A DNA stretch of 64,000 bases from Amycolatopsis rifamycinica (GTDB lineage Bacteria > Actinomycetota > Actinomycetes > Mycobacteriales > Pseudonocardiaceae). The notes beneath the pieces were generated by a model that worked only from the letters and a program-made list of their open reading frames with translations, made no database searches and was not told where the DNA came from. The stretch covers positions 186,001 to 250,000 of the forward strand of contig NZ_JMQI01000026.1 of the NCBI RefSeq assembly GCF_000695625.1, given 5' to 3'. Shown in pieces: positions 1 through 23,734 of this stretch (position 1 is its first letter; every line of letters starts with the position of its first letter). A program made the position numbers and the translations under genes.

Positions 1-15147
<15,147 letters not shown>

Positions 15148-15271
15148 GCCGCCTCCTCGCCGCCCTCCCGACCGACCCTCGCAGCCACGCCGGGCCCGTG
15201 ACGTCTCCGGCATTGCGGCTCGGCACACGAGTGGCGACGCGGTCGCCGGCGGACGTCGCCGCGGCCGCGGC

Positions 15272-15365
15272 CGGGGTTTCACGCAGCGCGGCTACCGCGA
15301 GACCGGCATCTCCGACGTGGCGCAGGAGCTCGGCCCCAGCCACGGGGCGCTCTACACCCACGGGC
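15272..15365 (+). pseudogene. TetR-family DNA-binding domain relic
   Basis: A stretch translates to GFTQRGYRETGISDVAQELG followed by PSHGALYTH. This closely matches the helix-turn-helix of TetR regulators (GYxxTSIxDIAxxxGVSxGALYxHF). No start, no complete first helix and no ligand-binding domain are present, and the reading then runs into low-complexity Arg-rich translation. It sits about 125 bp upstream of the PKS start, on the opposite strand, so it may be the remains of a former local regulator. The match is strong but very short. Confidence 0.5.
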
Positions 15366-15494
15366 GCGGTCGTCGTCGAACGCGAGTAGCCCGGGCGGCG
15401 GAAGCGCCTTCACCAGCGGATCCGGCCCTGAACGCCAACGGCTGCACCGGCGCTGCTCAACCTCGAGTCCGGTGTGGTCACCAGCGCCAGGCGG

Positions 15495-15869
15495 CTAGGG
15501 AGCGGTCTGTTCATCCACCGGCGGTTCCCAGCGGCGGGCGTACCGCGCCATGGGCTGCAACGACCGGAGGAGTTCCATGCCACGTTCGGAGAGTCGGTAG
15601 CGGACGCTCACGGGTGTCGTCGGCTCCACGAGCCGGTCGACAAGGCCGGCCGATTCGAGGTCGCGGAGCCGGACACTGAGCATCCGCCCGGAGAGCCCTT
15701 CGACGCGGCGCTCGATCTCGGTGAAGCGTTCGGCCCCCATGCCCAAGGCGAGGAGGATCCCGCCGGACCAGCGCTTGCCGACGATCTCCATGACGCCCGC
15801 GAGACGACGGCATTCCTCGTCATCGATACGCAGAGGGCGTCGCGCCGCACCGGTCTTCTCCGAAGTCAC
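15495..15869 (-). CDS. HxlR-family winged-helix transcriptional regulator
   Basis: This 124-residue protein is of typical HxlR length. It has the family core: an early Cys (EECRRLAG), then IVGKRWSGGILLAL, RFTEIERRVEGLSGRMLS and LRDLESAGLV, covering the winged helix from about residue 20 to 105. Known relatives (YodB, CatR, QorR) repress oxidoreductase genes and are released by quinones or diamide through a conserved N-terminal Cys. The GTG start lies inside a perfect palindrome (15868-15884), so autorepression is likely. It is divergent from the flavin oxidoreductase fusion starting at 15934, its probable target. An internal Met start would cut the first helix, so the GTG is preferred. Confidence 0.9.
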   Translation of the reverse strand: MTSEKTGAARRPLRIDDEECRRLAGVMEIVGKRWSGGILLALGMGAERFTEIERRVEGLSGRMLSVRLRDLESAGLVDRLVEPTTPVSVRYRLSERGMELLRSLQPMARYARRWEPPVDEQTAP

Positions 15870-15884
15870 TTACTAAAAGTAAGT
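15868..15884. promoter_or_regulatory. Probable HxlR operator (7-3-7 perfect palindrome)
   Basis: ACTTACT-AAA-AGTAAGT is a perfect inverted repeat in the 64-bp divergent gap. It overlaps the GTG start codon of the HxlR gene and lies 50 bp before the ATG of the oxidoreductase fusion. Its form resembles operators of QorR/YodB-type HxlR proteins. A dimer bound here could block both promoters. Confidence 0.75.
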
Positions 15885-15933
15885 CGGTTATGGGTCGTTT
15901 GTCAAGGACGTCGCGTACCTCGAAGCTGGACAC

Positions 15934-18162
15934 ATGCCCGACTATCTTCACCCGCTGCGCTTCGGCAGCTTCGTCACCCCGATCGCCTCCGCCCCGCAGC
16001 ATCCGGTCGATCTCGCCCTGTTCAGCGAGGAGCTGGGCCTGGACCTGGTGACCTTCCAGGACCACCCGTACCAGGCGGTGTTCCAGGACACGTGGACTCT
16101 GCTGGCCTGGGTCGCGGCGAAGACGTCCCGCATCCACGTCTCCGGGAACGTCCTGAATCTCCCGCTGCGTCAGCCCGCTGTTCTGGCGCGCGCGCTGGCG
16201 AGCCTGGACCAGCTCAGCGGCGGCCGTGCCGAACTGGGCATCGGCACCGGCGGGTACTTCGAGGCGATGGCGACGATGGGCGCGCCGCTGCTGACCCCGG
16301 CGGAGGCGGTCAGCGGTCTCGATGAGGCACTGGACATCATCCGGGGCATCTGGGATGTCAGCGTCCGGGCACCCCTGCACGTGGACGGCGAGCACCACCG
16401 CGTGGCCGGCGCCGCTCGAGGCCCGGCGCCGGCGCACGAGATCCCGATCTGGGTGGGCGCGTACAAGCCGCGGGTGCAGCGGATACTGGGGCGCAAGGGC
16501 GACGGGTGGCTGCCGAGCCTGCCATGGCTGAAACCCGGCGACATCGAGCGCGGCAACCAGGTCATCGACGACTCCGCCCGCAAGGCCGGCCGCGACCCGC
16601 GGGACATCGCCCGCCTGCTGAACGTGACGCCGCAGTACGACGCGAACGACCTGGCCGAGCTGGCGATCGAGCACGGGATCAGCGTGTTCATCATGGGCTC
16701 GGACGACCCGCGGGAGATCCGGAAGTTCGCGGAAGACACCGCACCTCGCATCCGCGACCGCCTCGAACAGGCCCGCGCCAAGACGAGCACCCTTGCGGTG
16801 GCGCCGGTGGCCCGATCGTTCCGCGACGACCCGATCCCCGGGACGCTCCGGTCGCGGGTGCTGCTCCCCGGCGACCGCGGCTACCACCGGTACACCTCCG
16901 GGTACTTCCGCGGTGGGCGTCCGGGCATGGTCATCCGTCCGGAGTCGGTCGCCGAGGTGCAGGAAGCCGTGCGGCTCGCCGGCCGGCACCGGGACGTGCC
17001 GCTGGGACTGTTCAGCGGCGGCCACGGCCTCTCCGGCAGGTCGCTGAACAGTGACGGGATCGTCATCGCCCTCGACGCGCTGAACGAAATCGCGATCAGC
17101 GACGGCCACCGCGTCCGCGTCGGCCCGGGAGCGCACTGGGGCCAGGTCGCGAAGGCCCTCTCCCCGCACAACCTCGCGATCACCGCGGGCGACCACGGCG
17201 GCGTCGGCGTCGGCGGCCTCGCCACCACCGCGGGGATCGGATGGTTCGCCCGCGAACGAGGCCTGACGATCGACTACCTCCGCGCGGTCGACATCGTCAC
17301 CGCCGACGGCGAACTCGTCCACGCCGGCGCCCAGGAGAACCCCGACCTGTTCTGGGCCGTGCGTGGGGCAGGGGCGAACTTCGGAGTCGTGGTGTCGTTC
17401 GAGTTCGAGGCGCACCCGGTCTCGGCGCGGGTCGGGTTCGCGATGCTCGTGTTCGTCCCCGACGACATCGCCGGCTTCCTCGAAGCCTGGGGCACCACGA
17501 TCGAGCACGCCGACCCGACCGTGACGGGAACCCTGATGATCGGCCCGTCCGGACCCGGCACGCAAACGGCCGTGCAGGCGCTGATCGTCGTCGACGAGAA
17601 CGACCCGGACACGGTCGTCGAGCGCCTGCGGCCCTTCGCCCGGCTCGCGCCGATGGCGAACCAGTCCGTGCAGATGGTCCCCTACGCGGCCCTCCTCGAA
17701 CTCCCCGCCGGTGAAGAGCGGCAGCACGGGCACGGGGAACCCCACGGACACGCCGGCCTCGCACGGCACCTCTCTCGCGATGTCGCCGGTGGCCTGGCGG
17801 ATCTGCTCGCGTCGCGGTCGTCGTTCCTCCTCAGCATCCGCTCGGCCGGCGGCGCGGTCGCCAACCAGCCCGCCGACTCGGCCGCGTACGGGTGGCGGGA
17901 CGCGAACTTCCTCATCGCGATGCTCGGCGGCGGGACCGGCGAGGTCGAGCAGCGGTGGGCCGACCTCGTCCCGAAGCTCGAAGGCATGTACCTCAGCTTC
18001 GAGACCGACACCGGCCCCGACGTCCTCGCCCGCGCCTTCCCGCCCGCTCACCTGAACCGGTTACGCCAGTTGAAGGCGGTGTGGGATCCGAGCGGTTTGT
18101 TCCGCGACAACTTCTACATCGCCCCCGACCTCGCTGAGATCACGGCGGCCTCCCAGTCCTGA
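15934..18162 (+). CDS. Fusion of LLM-class flavin monooxygenase and FAD-linked (BBE-type) oxidase
   Basis: This is a 742-residue cytosolic protein with two redox halves. Residues 1 to about 285 are a luciferase-like (LLM) flavin-dependent monooxygenase: LRFGSFVTP start, SGNVLNLPLRQPAVLARALA, LSGGRAELGIGTGGY and EIPIWVGAYKPR. Residues about 310-742 are a vanillyl-alcohol/berberine-bridge type oxidase: SGGHGLSG with the probable FAD-linking His, GVGVGGLATTAGIGW, ENPDLFWAVRGAGANFG and a C-terminal BBE segment ending NFYIAPDL. The second Cys that gives bicovalent FAD in BBE enzymes is replaced (AGDHGG). The ATG at 15934 has a weak ribosome site. It is divergent from the HxlR gene and followed by an azoreductase. 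Substrate unknown. Confidence 0.88.
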   Translation: MPDYLHPLRFGSFVTPIASAPQHPVDLALFSEELGLDLVTFQDHPYQAVFQDTWTLLAWVAAKTSRIHVSGNVLNLPLRQPAVLARALASLDQLSGGRAELGIGTGGYFEAMATMGAPLLTPAEAVSGLDEALDIIRGIWDVSVRAPLHVDGEHHRVAGAARGPAPAHEIPIWVGAYKPRVQRILGRKGDGWLPSLPWLKPGDIERGNQVIDDSARKAGRDPRDIARLLNVTPQYDANDLAELAIEHGISVFIMGSDDPREIRKFAEDTAPRIRDRLEQARAKTSTLAVAPVARSFRDDPIPGTLRSRVLLPGDRGYHRYTSGYFRGGRPGMVIRPESVAEVQEAVRLAGRHRDVPLGLFSGGHGLSGRSLNSDGIVIALDALNEIAISDGHRVRVGPGAHWGQVAKALSPHNLAITAGDHGGVGVGGLATTAGIGWFARERGLTIDYLRAVDIVTADGELVHAGAQENPDLFWAVRGAGANFGVVVSFEFEAHPVSARVGFAMLVFVPDDIAGFLEAWGTTIEHADPTVTGTLMIGPSGPGTQTAVQALIVVDENDPDTVVERLRPFARLAPMANQSVQMVPYAALLELPAGEERQHGHGEPHGHAGLARHLSRDVAGGLADLLASRSSFLLSIRSAGGAVANQPADSAAYGWRDANFLIAMLGGGTGEVEQRWADLVPKLEGMYLSFETDTGPDVLARAFPPAHLNRLRQLKAVWDPSGLFRDNFYIAPDLAEITAASQS

Positions 18163-18248
18163 ACGCACAGCCGGGCGTCGTCGCACGGCTCGCCCGACCG
18201 GACGTTCAGTCCATGAAGCACATCACTGTCACCAGGAGCTGACTCCCT

Positions 18249-18911
18249 TTGTCCCTGCTTCGCATCGACGCATCCATCCGTCATGACGGCTCCGCCAGCC
18301 GCGCCCTCGCAGACATCGCCGAAGCCCAGTGGCTCGACACCGCAACCGACACTCGGGTCGTGCGCCGCGAGATCGGCACCACCCCCCTGCCCAGCGACGC
18401 CTGGGCGCAGACACTGGCGGCGGGTGCGACACCGGAAGACGATCGCACACCCGAACAGCAGAGCGCCTGCGACCTCGTCACCACACTGGTGGACGAGCTC
18501 GCCGAAGCCGACGCCTATCTGTTCGCCGTGCCGCTCTACAACTTCGGGGTTTCGCAGCACTTCAAGATCTACGCCGACCTCGTCATCGCAGATCCACGCA
18601 TGTCGCCAGGACTCACCCCGGTCACCGCGGGCAAGCCCGGCGTGCTGGTGACCGTGCAGGGCGGGAACTACTCGCCGGGCACACCCCGGGAAGGATGGGA
18701 CCACGCGACCGCCTGGATGCGCCGCATCCTCGAAGACGTGTGGCAGATCGACCTGGAGGTCGTGACCCGCGAGTTCACCCTCGTGGGCGTCAATCCAGCC
18801 CTGGACGCCTTCACCGACATGGCCGAGGACCTCAAATCCAGCGCAGAGCAGCGTGCCCACCGCACGGGCCGTGAACTCGCCGAGCGGCAGCTCAAGACTG
18901 CGAGCCGCTGA
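18249..18911 (+). CDS. FMN-dependent NADH-azoreductase (flavodoxin-like fold)
   Basis: This 220-residue protein is of AzoR length. It starts with LLRIDASIR, the phosphate-binding loop of azoreductases, then has AVPLYNFGVSQHFKIYAD and VTVQGGNYSPG. AzoR enzymes reduce quinones and azo compounds by two electrons using NADH. The TTG start follows an AGGAG ribosome site by 11 bases; no better start fits the fold. It lies 86 bp after the flavin fusion gene in the same direction, probably under the same HxlR control. YodB-type HxlR repressors are known to control azoreductases, which supports a quinone-detoxification role. Confidence 0.88.
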   Translation: MSLLRIDASIRHDGSASRALADIAEAQWLDTATDTRVVRREIGTTPLPSDAWAQTLAAGATPEDDRTPEQQSACDLVTTLVDELAEADAYLFAVPLYNFGVSQHFKIYADLVIADPRMSPGLTPVTAGKPGVLVTVQGGNYSPGTPREGWDHATAWMRRILEDVWQIDLEVVTREFTLVGVNPALDAFTDMAEDLKSSAEQRAHRTGRELAERQLKTASR

Positions 18912-19469
18912 CCTGCCGCCGCCCTGGTCCCGGACCCCGCGTCGGGCCGGGACCAGGCCGCCGCAGCCACCCAACTCGGAATGCGGGCCTGGCAACCGAT
19001 CCAGGTTGGGTGGTGGCGGGCGAGTCGGCTGCAGCGCGCCGTAAAGGGCGCGTCCCCACGCCGGATCCGCGCCCCGGCTGCGCAACAGCCGCACGGTCGG
19101 CCATCGACCTGCTCGGACATTCAGGAACCTCGCTTCCGGACACACCACCGGACCGGAAACCCGGACTTGTTTCGACTTGTATACGGCCGGCCTCGACCGC
19201 GGCAAGCGTGCGGGAAATTCGGCGACCTGCGCTGCCCGAAGAGTCCCGCCCCGGTCAGGGACCGTCGCGGAGCCGTTGCGAACCGAACTGTCGCTGCCCT
19301 CGGGCGAGGTGGTCGCCCCGGAAAGGCGCTGGGAACCGATCGGATTCACCCAAACCGTGCCGCCCGGCCGCTACCCGGTGCTGCTTCATACGATGATTCC
19401 TGACCGTGGCGAGGCACCCAGACCGGTCCCCTTGGCGGTTCGCCTGGTCATTCGCGACGAGCCGGCGGC
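18912..19469. other. Gene-free stretch
   Basis: No frame here has a convincing protein family match or a ribosome site. It separates the azoreductase from a line of gene remnants and may be degraded sequence. Confidence 0.5.
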
Positions 19470-19778
19470 GTCCTGGAGCTGGAGAAGGCCGAGCTGAAGC
19501 GGTTCACCAAGGAGACGATCACCGACGTCGACGCTCTGCTGGCCCGGATGGACCGGATCCGGTCCGACGGGTACGCGGTGTCCCGCTCGGAACTCGATCC
19601 GGACGTCATGGGAATCGCGGCGCCGATCTGGGGAGTCCACGAAGGCGAGGTGGCCGGGGCGGTCAGTGTCGTCGGCCTCGTCTCCCACATTCCCCCGCAG
19701 GCCGAGCGCAGAATCGTCGCCAAGGTCCGCCTCGCCGCGGCGAGAATCAGCGAACTCAACGCGACGGCGCAAGGATAA
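19470..19778 (+). pseudogene. IclR-family regulator, C-terminal effector-domain relic
   Basis: The frame reads LELEKAELKRFTKETITDVD, RIRSDGYAVSRSELDPDVMG, IAAPIWGVHEGEVAGAVSVV and finally RLAAARISELNATAQG. This is the standard last third of an IclR effector domain, ending at the expected stop. The helix-turn-helix and first half of the effector domain are missing; upstream sequence in this frame is unrelated. It is a 5'-truncated fragment on the + strand. Confidence 0.7.
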
Positions 19779-19984
19779 CCGACGCATAGCGCCTTCACCG
19801 GTTTTGTCGCGGATGTGGGCGATGGCTTCGGTCAACGTCGTCGGTGGTCGTCGCCGGCAGCGCGCTCACCGTGCTGCCACTGCCGTTCGCGTGGCTGAGG
19901 TCGGCACGGCGGCCCAGGGCGTCGGGCTGACGACCTTCGTCGCCGGGCTGGTCCTCATCCCGTCCAGGACGCGATCGCTGGGCC

Positions 19985-20093
19985 ATGCCCACATCCGGGC
20001 ACGGTCACGTCGGCGCCGTCGACGACAACACCAAGCCCGCCTCAGTCACTACAAACGCCGCGGCCACCCACTCACTCAACTGCCGTTGCAGTA
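19985..20093 (+). mobile_element. Tail of an IS701-like element
   Basis: The sequence closely matches the reverse complement of 41140-41250, the 3' end of the IS701-like element at 41-42 kb. It encodes the same transposase C-terminus (RRRRQHQARLSHYKRRG) and ends in the same terminal CCGTTGCAGTA. Only about 110 bp survive, so this is a second, almost lost copy of the family. Confidence 0.75.
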
Positions 20094-20352
20094 CTGAACG
20101 AGGGCTCCTTCCCGAACGGTGGTTCACCCGGATTGCCGCATACCTTCTTACAGGAGCGCTCTTGTGAGCGTGAACATTGAGTGCCAGACTGTCTCGGTCG
20201 AAGCCTGCGCCGCTGACGGAAGCCGCTGCGCCACAGCCCGCCGGTGAATTTGTCGAAACCGGAATTCCGGAGCAACGGGCAGAGCTGTGCCCGGCCGTGC
20301 GGCAGCAGGGATGGCAGCCGGAACGTCCTACGCACCGAGGAGTGAGATCAGG

Positions 20353-22008
20353 GTGACAGCAACACGACTTCCCCGTCCTCGCAGAGCGGCAACGCTGTTG
20401 GCGGCAGGCGTGCTGATCTCCGCGATGACGACGGTACTGCATACGTCGTCCGCGGAGGCGTTGGACAACGGGGTGGCGCGCACACCGCCGATGGGGTGGA
20501 ACTCGTGGAACACGTTCGGCTGCAACATCAACGAGGCGCTGATCAGGCAGATGGCCGATACGATGGTCAACTCCGGCATTCGTGACGCGGGCTACGAGTA
20601 CGTCGTGGTGGACGACTGCTGGATGAACCCGAACCGGGACTCCGCGGGCAACCTCCAAGGCGACCCGAGCCGGTTCCCCAGCGGCATGAAGGCGCTCGGC
20701 GACTACATCCACGGCAAGGGCCTCAAGTTCGGGATCTACCAGGCGCCGTTGGCCGAGACGTGCGCCCAGTACTTCAACTCCTACGCCGGTTCGACCGGGG
20801 CGCTGGGCCACGAGGAGCAGGACGCCCGCCAGTTCGCGGCCTGGGGCGTGGACTACCTCAAGTACGACTGGTGCTCGCCCAGCGGCACGATCGACGACCA
20901 GGTGCGCACCTTCGCCAAGATGCGCGACGCGCTACGCGCCACCGGCCGCCCGATCGTCTACAGCATCAACTCCAACAGCATCCACGACAAGACCGGACCC
21001 CGGCGCAACTGGGGCGACGTCGCGAACATGTGGCGCACCACCGAGGACATCACCAACAAGTGGGACACCGGGCAGACCAACGGCTACCCGATGGGCATCC
21101 AGAACATCGTCAACGTCACCGTGCCCCTGGCGTCCTACGCCACGCCCGGCGGGTTCAACGACCCGGACATGATGGAAGTCGGGCGCGGCGGCATGAACGA
21201 CACCGAGATGCGCAGCCACTTCGCACTGTGGGCCGTCATGGCCTCGCCCCTCATCGCGGGCAACGACCTGCGCAACATGGACGCCGCCACGTCGACCATC
21301 CTGAAGAACGCGAACCTCATCGCCATCAACCAGGACAGCCTCGGCCTGCAGGCCAGGCAGGTCTCCAACGACGGCACCCGGCGCGTCCTGGCCAAGCGGC
21401 TGGCCAACGGCAACGTCGCGGTCGCCCTGTTCAACCAGGGCGGCGGCACGACCACCGTCTCGACCACGGCGAGCGCGATCGGCCTGTCGGGCAGCTCGTT
21501 CACGCTGCGCGACGCCTGGACCAACGGCACGACCACCACGTCCGGCGCCATCTCGGCCAGCGTCCCGGCGCACGGCACCGCGGTGTACGTCGTCAGCGGG
21601 GGTGGGGGCCCCGCGCCCACGTCGTTCTCCTTGGTGAGCCAGAACTCCGGCCGCTGCCTGGACATCGCCGGCAGCACGCCGGCCAACGGCGCCCTGGCCC
21701 AGATCTGGGACTGCAACAACCAGACCAACCAGCGCTTCACCACGACCGCGGCCGGTGAGCTGCGCGCCTACGACGGCGCGAAGTGCCTGGACGTCTCCAA
21801 CCAAGGCACGGCCAACGGCACCGCCGTGACGGTGTGGGACTGCAACGGCCAGGGCAACCAGCAGTTCCGCGTCAACTCCGACGGCAGCGTGACGGCGGTG
21901 GCGTCGGGCAGGTGCCTGGACGTCAACGGCGGCGCCACCGCCAACGGGACGAAGGTCATCATCTGGGACTGCCACGGCGGCACCAACCAGAGGTGGACCC
22001 GCACCTGA
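20353..22008 (+). CDS. Secreted GH27 alpha-galactosidase with C-terminal ricin-type (CBM13) lectin domain
   Basis: This is a 551-residue secreted glycosidase releasing alpha-linked galactose from plant polysaccharides or oligosaccharides. The GTG start at 20353 follows an AGGAG site by 11 bases and gives an Arg-rich n-region, a hydrophobic core and an Ala-rich cleavage region. The catalytic domain begins ARTPPMGWNSWNTFGC. The nucleophile is the Asp of YLKYDWC and the acid/base is in GGFNDPDMMEVG. After a beta-sandwich and a Gly/Pro linker, three ricin-B repeats each carry CLD and IWDC or VWDC with QRF, QQF or QRW boxes. The upstream ATG at 20287 would put extra charged residues before the signal peptide and is rejected. 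A hairpin follows the stop. Confidence 0.95.
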   Translation: MTATRLPRPRRAATLLAAGVLISAMTTVLHTSSAEALDNGVARTPPMGWNSWNTFGCNINEALIRQMADTMVNSGIRDAGYEYVVVDDCWMNPNRDSAGNLQGDPSRFPSGMKALGDYIHGKGLKFGIYQAPLAETCAQYFNSYAGSTGALGHEEQDARQFAAWGVDYLKYDWCSPSGTIDDQVRTFAKMRDALRATGRPIVYSINSNSIHDKTGPRRNWGDVANMWRTTEDITNKWDTGQTNGYPMGIQNIVNVTVPLASYATPGGFNDPDMMEVGRGGMNDTEMRSHFALWAVMASPLIAGNDLRNMDAATSTILKNANLIAINQDSLGLQARQVSNDGTRRVLAKRLANGNVAVALFNQGGGTTTVSTTASAIGLSGSSFTLRDAWTNGTTTTSGAISASVPAHGTAVYVVSGGGGPAPTSFSLVSQNSGRCLDIAGSTPANGALAQIWDCNNQTNQRFTTTAAGELRAYDGAKCLDVSNQGTANGTAVTVWDCNGQGNQQFRVNSDGSVTAVASGRCLDVNGGATANGTKVIIWDCHGGTNQRWTRT

Positions 22009-22012
22009 TCCC

Positions 22013-22044
22013 GCGGCGGCGACCGCGAACTCCGCGGCCGCCGC
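22013..22044 (+). terminator. Possible terminator of the alpha-galactosidase gene
   Basis: Arms GCGGCGGC (22013-22020) and GCCGCCGC (22037-22044) enclose a nested CGCG/CGCG stem, starting a few bases after the stop codon. There is no U-tract, as usual in high-GC actinomycetes. Confidence 0.5.
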
Positions 22045-22212
22045 CGATCGGTGAGCCGGAAGGTGCCGCCGAGCGCGGTCCTCACCCTGGGCGACCACCG
22101 CGCGGCGGGCCGGGCCGGCTCCAGGAGACGACCCAGACCACCAGCCGCTGAGGTGCGTGGACGGCCGCGACCCGGTCGAGCTCGATGCGCCGGTCGCCAT
22201 GGGGGTGGCTGA

Positions 22213-22440
22213 TCATCGAGGCGGCAGGACGAGGGAGTCGCTGCCCCCAGGGCCGGTCACGGTGGCGCGGACGGTGATCTCGGCCGGCAGGCGGACGATC
22301 GTGACCTGCCAAGCCTGCGGTGAGCCGACGTCGTGGTCGCTCGTGGCCCGCCGGACCAGGTCCGGGATGCGGTCGGCAGGCACCTCGCGGAGGTCGAATC
22401 GCGCGACCGGGGCGTCGGTGCGGCGAGCGGCGACTCCAGC
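22213..22440 (-). pseudogene. Unrecognised coding fragment, no start found
   Basis: A minus-strand frame ending with TGA at 22213 reads VARFDLREVPADRIPDLV, then AWQVTIVRLPAEITVRATV and a SLVLPPR end. Nearly all third codon positions are G or C and the amino-acid mix is normal, so it was probably coding. No ATG, GTG or TTG with a ribosome site opens this frame; a TTG at 22472 is in another frame. It may be a small gene with a frameshift near its start, or the tail of a lost gene. It lies divergent from the LysR regulator. Family not recognised. Confidence 0.4.
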
Positions 22441-22471
22441 GGAGCAGGCCGCCCGGCGATAGCATCGCTCA

Positions 22472-23344
22472 ATGGAGCTGAGGCAGGTCGAGCACTTCCT
22501 CGCCGTGGTCCAGACCGGGAGCTTCACCGGGGCCGCACAGCGGGCGCACATCGTCCAATCGGCGTTGAGTGCTTCGATCCGGAAGCTCGAAGCCGAGCTG
22601 GGGACGCAGCTTTTCGAGCGGACCACCCGTCGGGTCGCGCTGACCGAGGCCGGACGGGCGCTGCTGCCGGCGGCGCATCGGATCGCGGCCGACGTCGACG
22701 CGGCGCGGAGCGAAGTGTCCGCGGTGGCCGGGCTGACGCGCGGGCGGGTGTCCATCGGCACGATCCAGACGCTGACGGTGGTGAACCTGCCCGCGAAGCT
22801 GGGCGAATTCCGGCTGCGCCACCCCGGCGTCCGCATCCACGTGCGCGACGGCACGGTGCCCGACCTGGCCGCGGCGGTCGCGAGCGGCGAACTCGACCTG
22901 TCCTTCCTCGCGGGCGACGAACCGCTATCGGACGAGCTCCACAGTTTCGCCCGCTGGGGTCAGAACCTGGTGCTGCTGTGTCACCCAGGACACCGCTTGG
23001 AGCGCCGTCGCCGGGTCAGGCTCGCGGAGCTGGACGACGAGCCGTTCGTCGACTTCAGCGGCAGCGGCATCCAGGCGATGACCGCTCGGCGCTTCGCCAC
23101 CGCGGGGATCAAGCACAACCGGGTCTGCGAGGCCACCCACATGCCGTTGCTGGTCGAGCTCGTGGCGGCCGGTCTCGGCATCGCCATCGTCCCGCGGCCG
23201 GTCGCCGAAAAGTCCGGCCTCCCGTTCGCCCGGATCGAGCAACCGGGGTTCGACCGGGCCGTCCACCTCGCGGGCCGCGCGTCGGAGCTGACGAACCCGG
23301 CCGCGCGGGCGCTGCTGGACCACCTGCTCGCTACTTCGCCCTGA
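22472..23344 (+). CDS. LysR-family transcriptional regulator
   Basis: This 290-residue protein is of standard LysR length. The N-terminal winged helix begins MELRQVEHFLAVVQTGSFTG and continues with SIRKLEAELGTQLFERTTRR. The linker helix and a type 2 periplasmic-binding effector domain follow (RGRVSIGTIQTL through LVELVAAGLGIAIVPRPVAE). It would bind DNA as a tetramer and respond to a small ligand that cannot be predicted. The fragment at 22213-22440 points away from it, the usual position of a LysR target. Its 3' end overlaps the convergent small membrane gene by 14 bp. Confidence 0.93.
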   Translation: MELRQVEHFLAVVQTGSFTGAAQRAHIVQSALSASIRKLEAELGTQLFERTTRRVALTEAGRALLPAAHRIAADVDAARSEVSAVAGLTRGRVSIGTIQTLTVVNLPAKLGEFRLRHPGVRIHVRDGTVPDLAAAVASGELDLSFLAGDEPLSDELHSFARWGQNLVLLCHPGHRLERRRRVRLAELDDEPFVDFSGSGIQAMTARRFATAGIKHNRVCEATHMPLLVELVAAGLGIAIVPRPVAEKSGLPFARIEQPGFDRAVHLAGRASELTNPAARALLDHLLATSP

Positions 23345-23546
23345 CCGGCGCGTAGAGCAGGACCAGCCCCGCGATGGTGAGGCACAGGGCCACCGTCGTC
23401 ATCCCGGTCAGGCACGACACGAACGCCAGCACGACAGCCCGGACACCGAAGTGCCGCAGGAGACGCACGCACTCCGGCGTCCCGGGCTCCTCCGCGGGGC
23501 CGGACGTCGCGTCTGGCAGCTCGCGAAGACCAGGGTCCATGGCCAT
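23331..23546 (-). CDS. Small membrane protein, unknown function
   Basis: This 71-residue protein has a polar N-terminus (about 1-30) and a hydrophobic region of about 36 residues, beginning RAVVLAFVSCLTGMT and ending LTIAGLVLLYAPV. It is long enough for one or two membrane helices, followed by a short basic tail. Codon use is typical of the genome. Two in-frame ATGs lie close together (23546 and 23540) with no clear ribosome site. It converges on the LysR gene, overlapping it by 14 bp. No family recognised. Confidence 0.6.
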   Translation of the reverse strand: MAMDPGLRELPDATSGPAEEPGTPECVRLLRHFGVRAVVLAFVSCLTGMTTVALCLTIAGLVLLYAPVRAK

Positions 23547-23734
23547 CAGTATTCGCCCGCCTGAGCATTCGGTCCAACGAATCTTTTCACTAAAATTCAG
23601 CTGTCAAATCGCTCAATACCGGGGGAGCCGCTGGTCGGTGCCCGGGCGCCCGCGAACCACGGCCTGGAACGTCGTCCGCTGTGCGTTGCGCCACCGCGAG
23701 CTTGCGTTGTCCGCCGACCCGATCCGCCTCATGC

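Noticed and set aside
15820..18051. A long minus-strand frame opposite the flavin fusion gene
   Set aside because: It is a shadow of the fusion gene, with no family motifs, and it would overlap the HxlR gene and its operator.
20932..22200. A minus-strand frame of over 400 codons opposite the alpha-galactosidase
   Set aside because: The plus strand has unmistakable GH27 and CBM13 motifs; the antisense frame is Val/Gly/Ala-rich with none.
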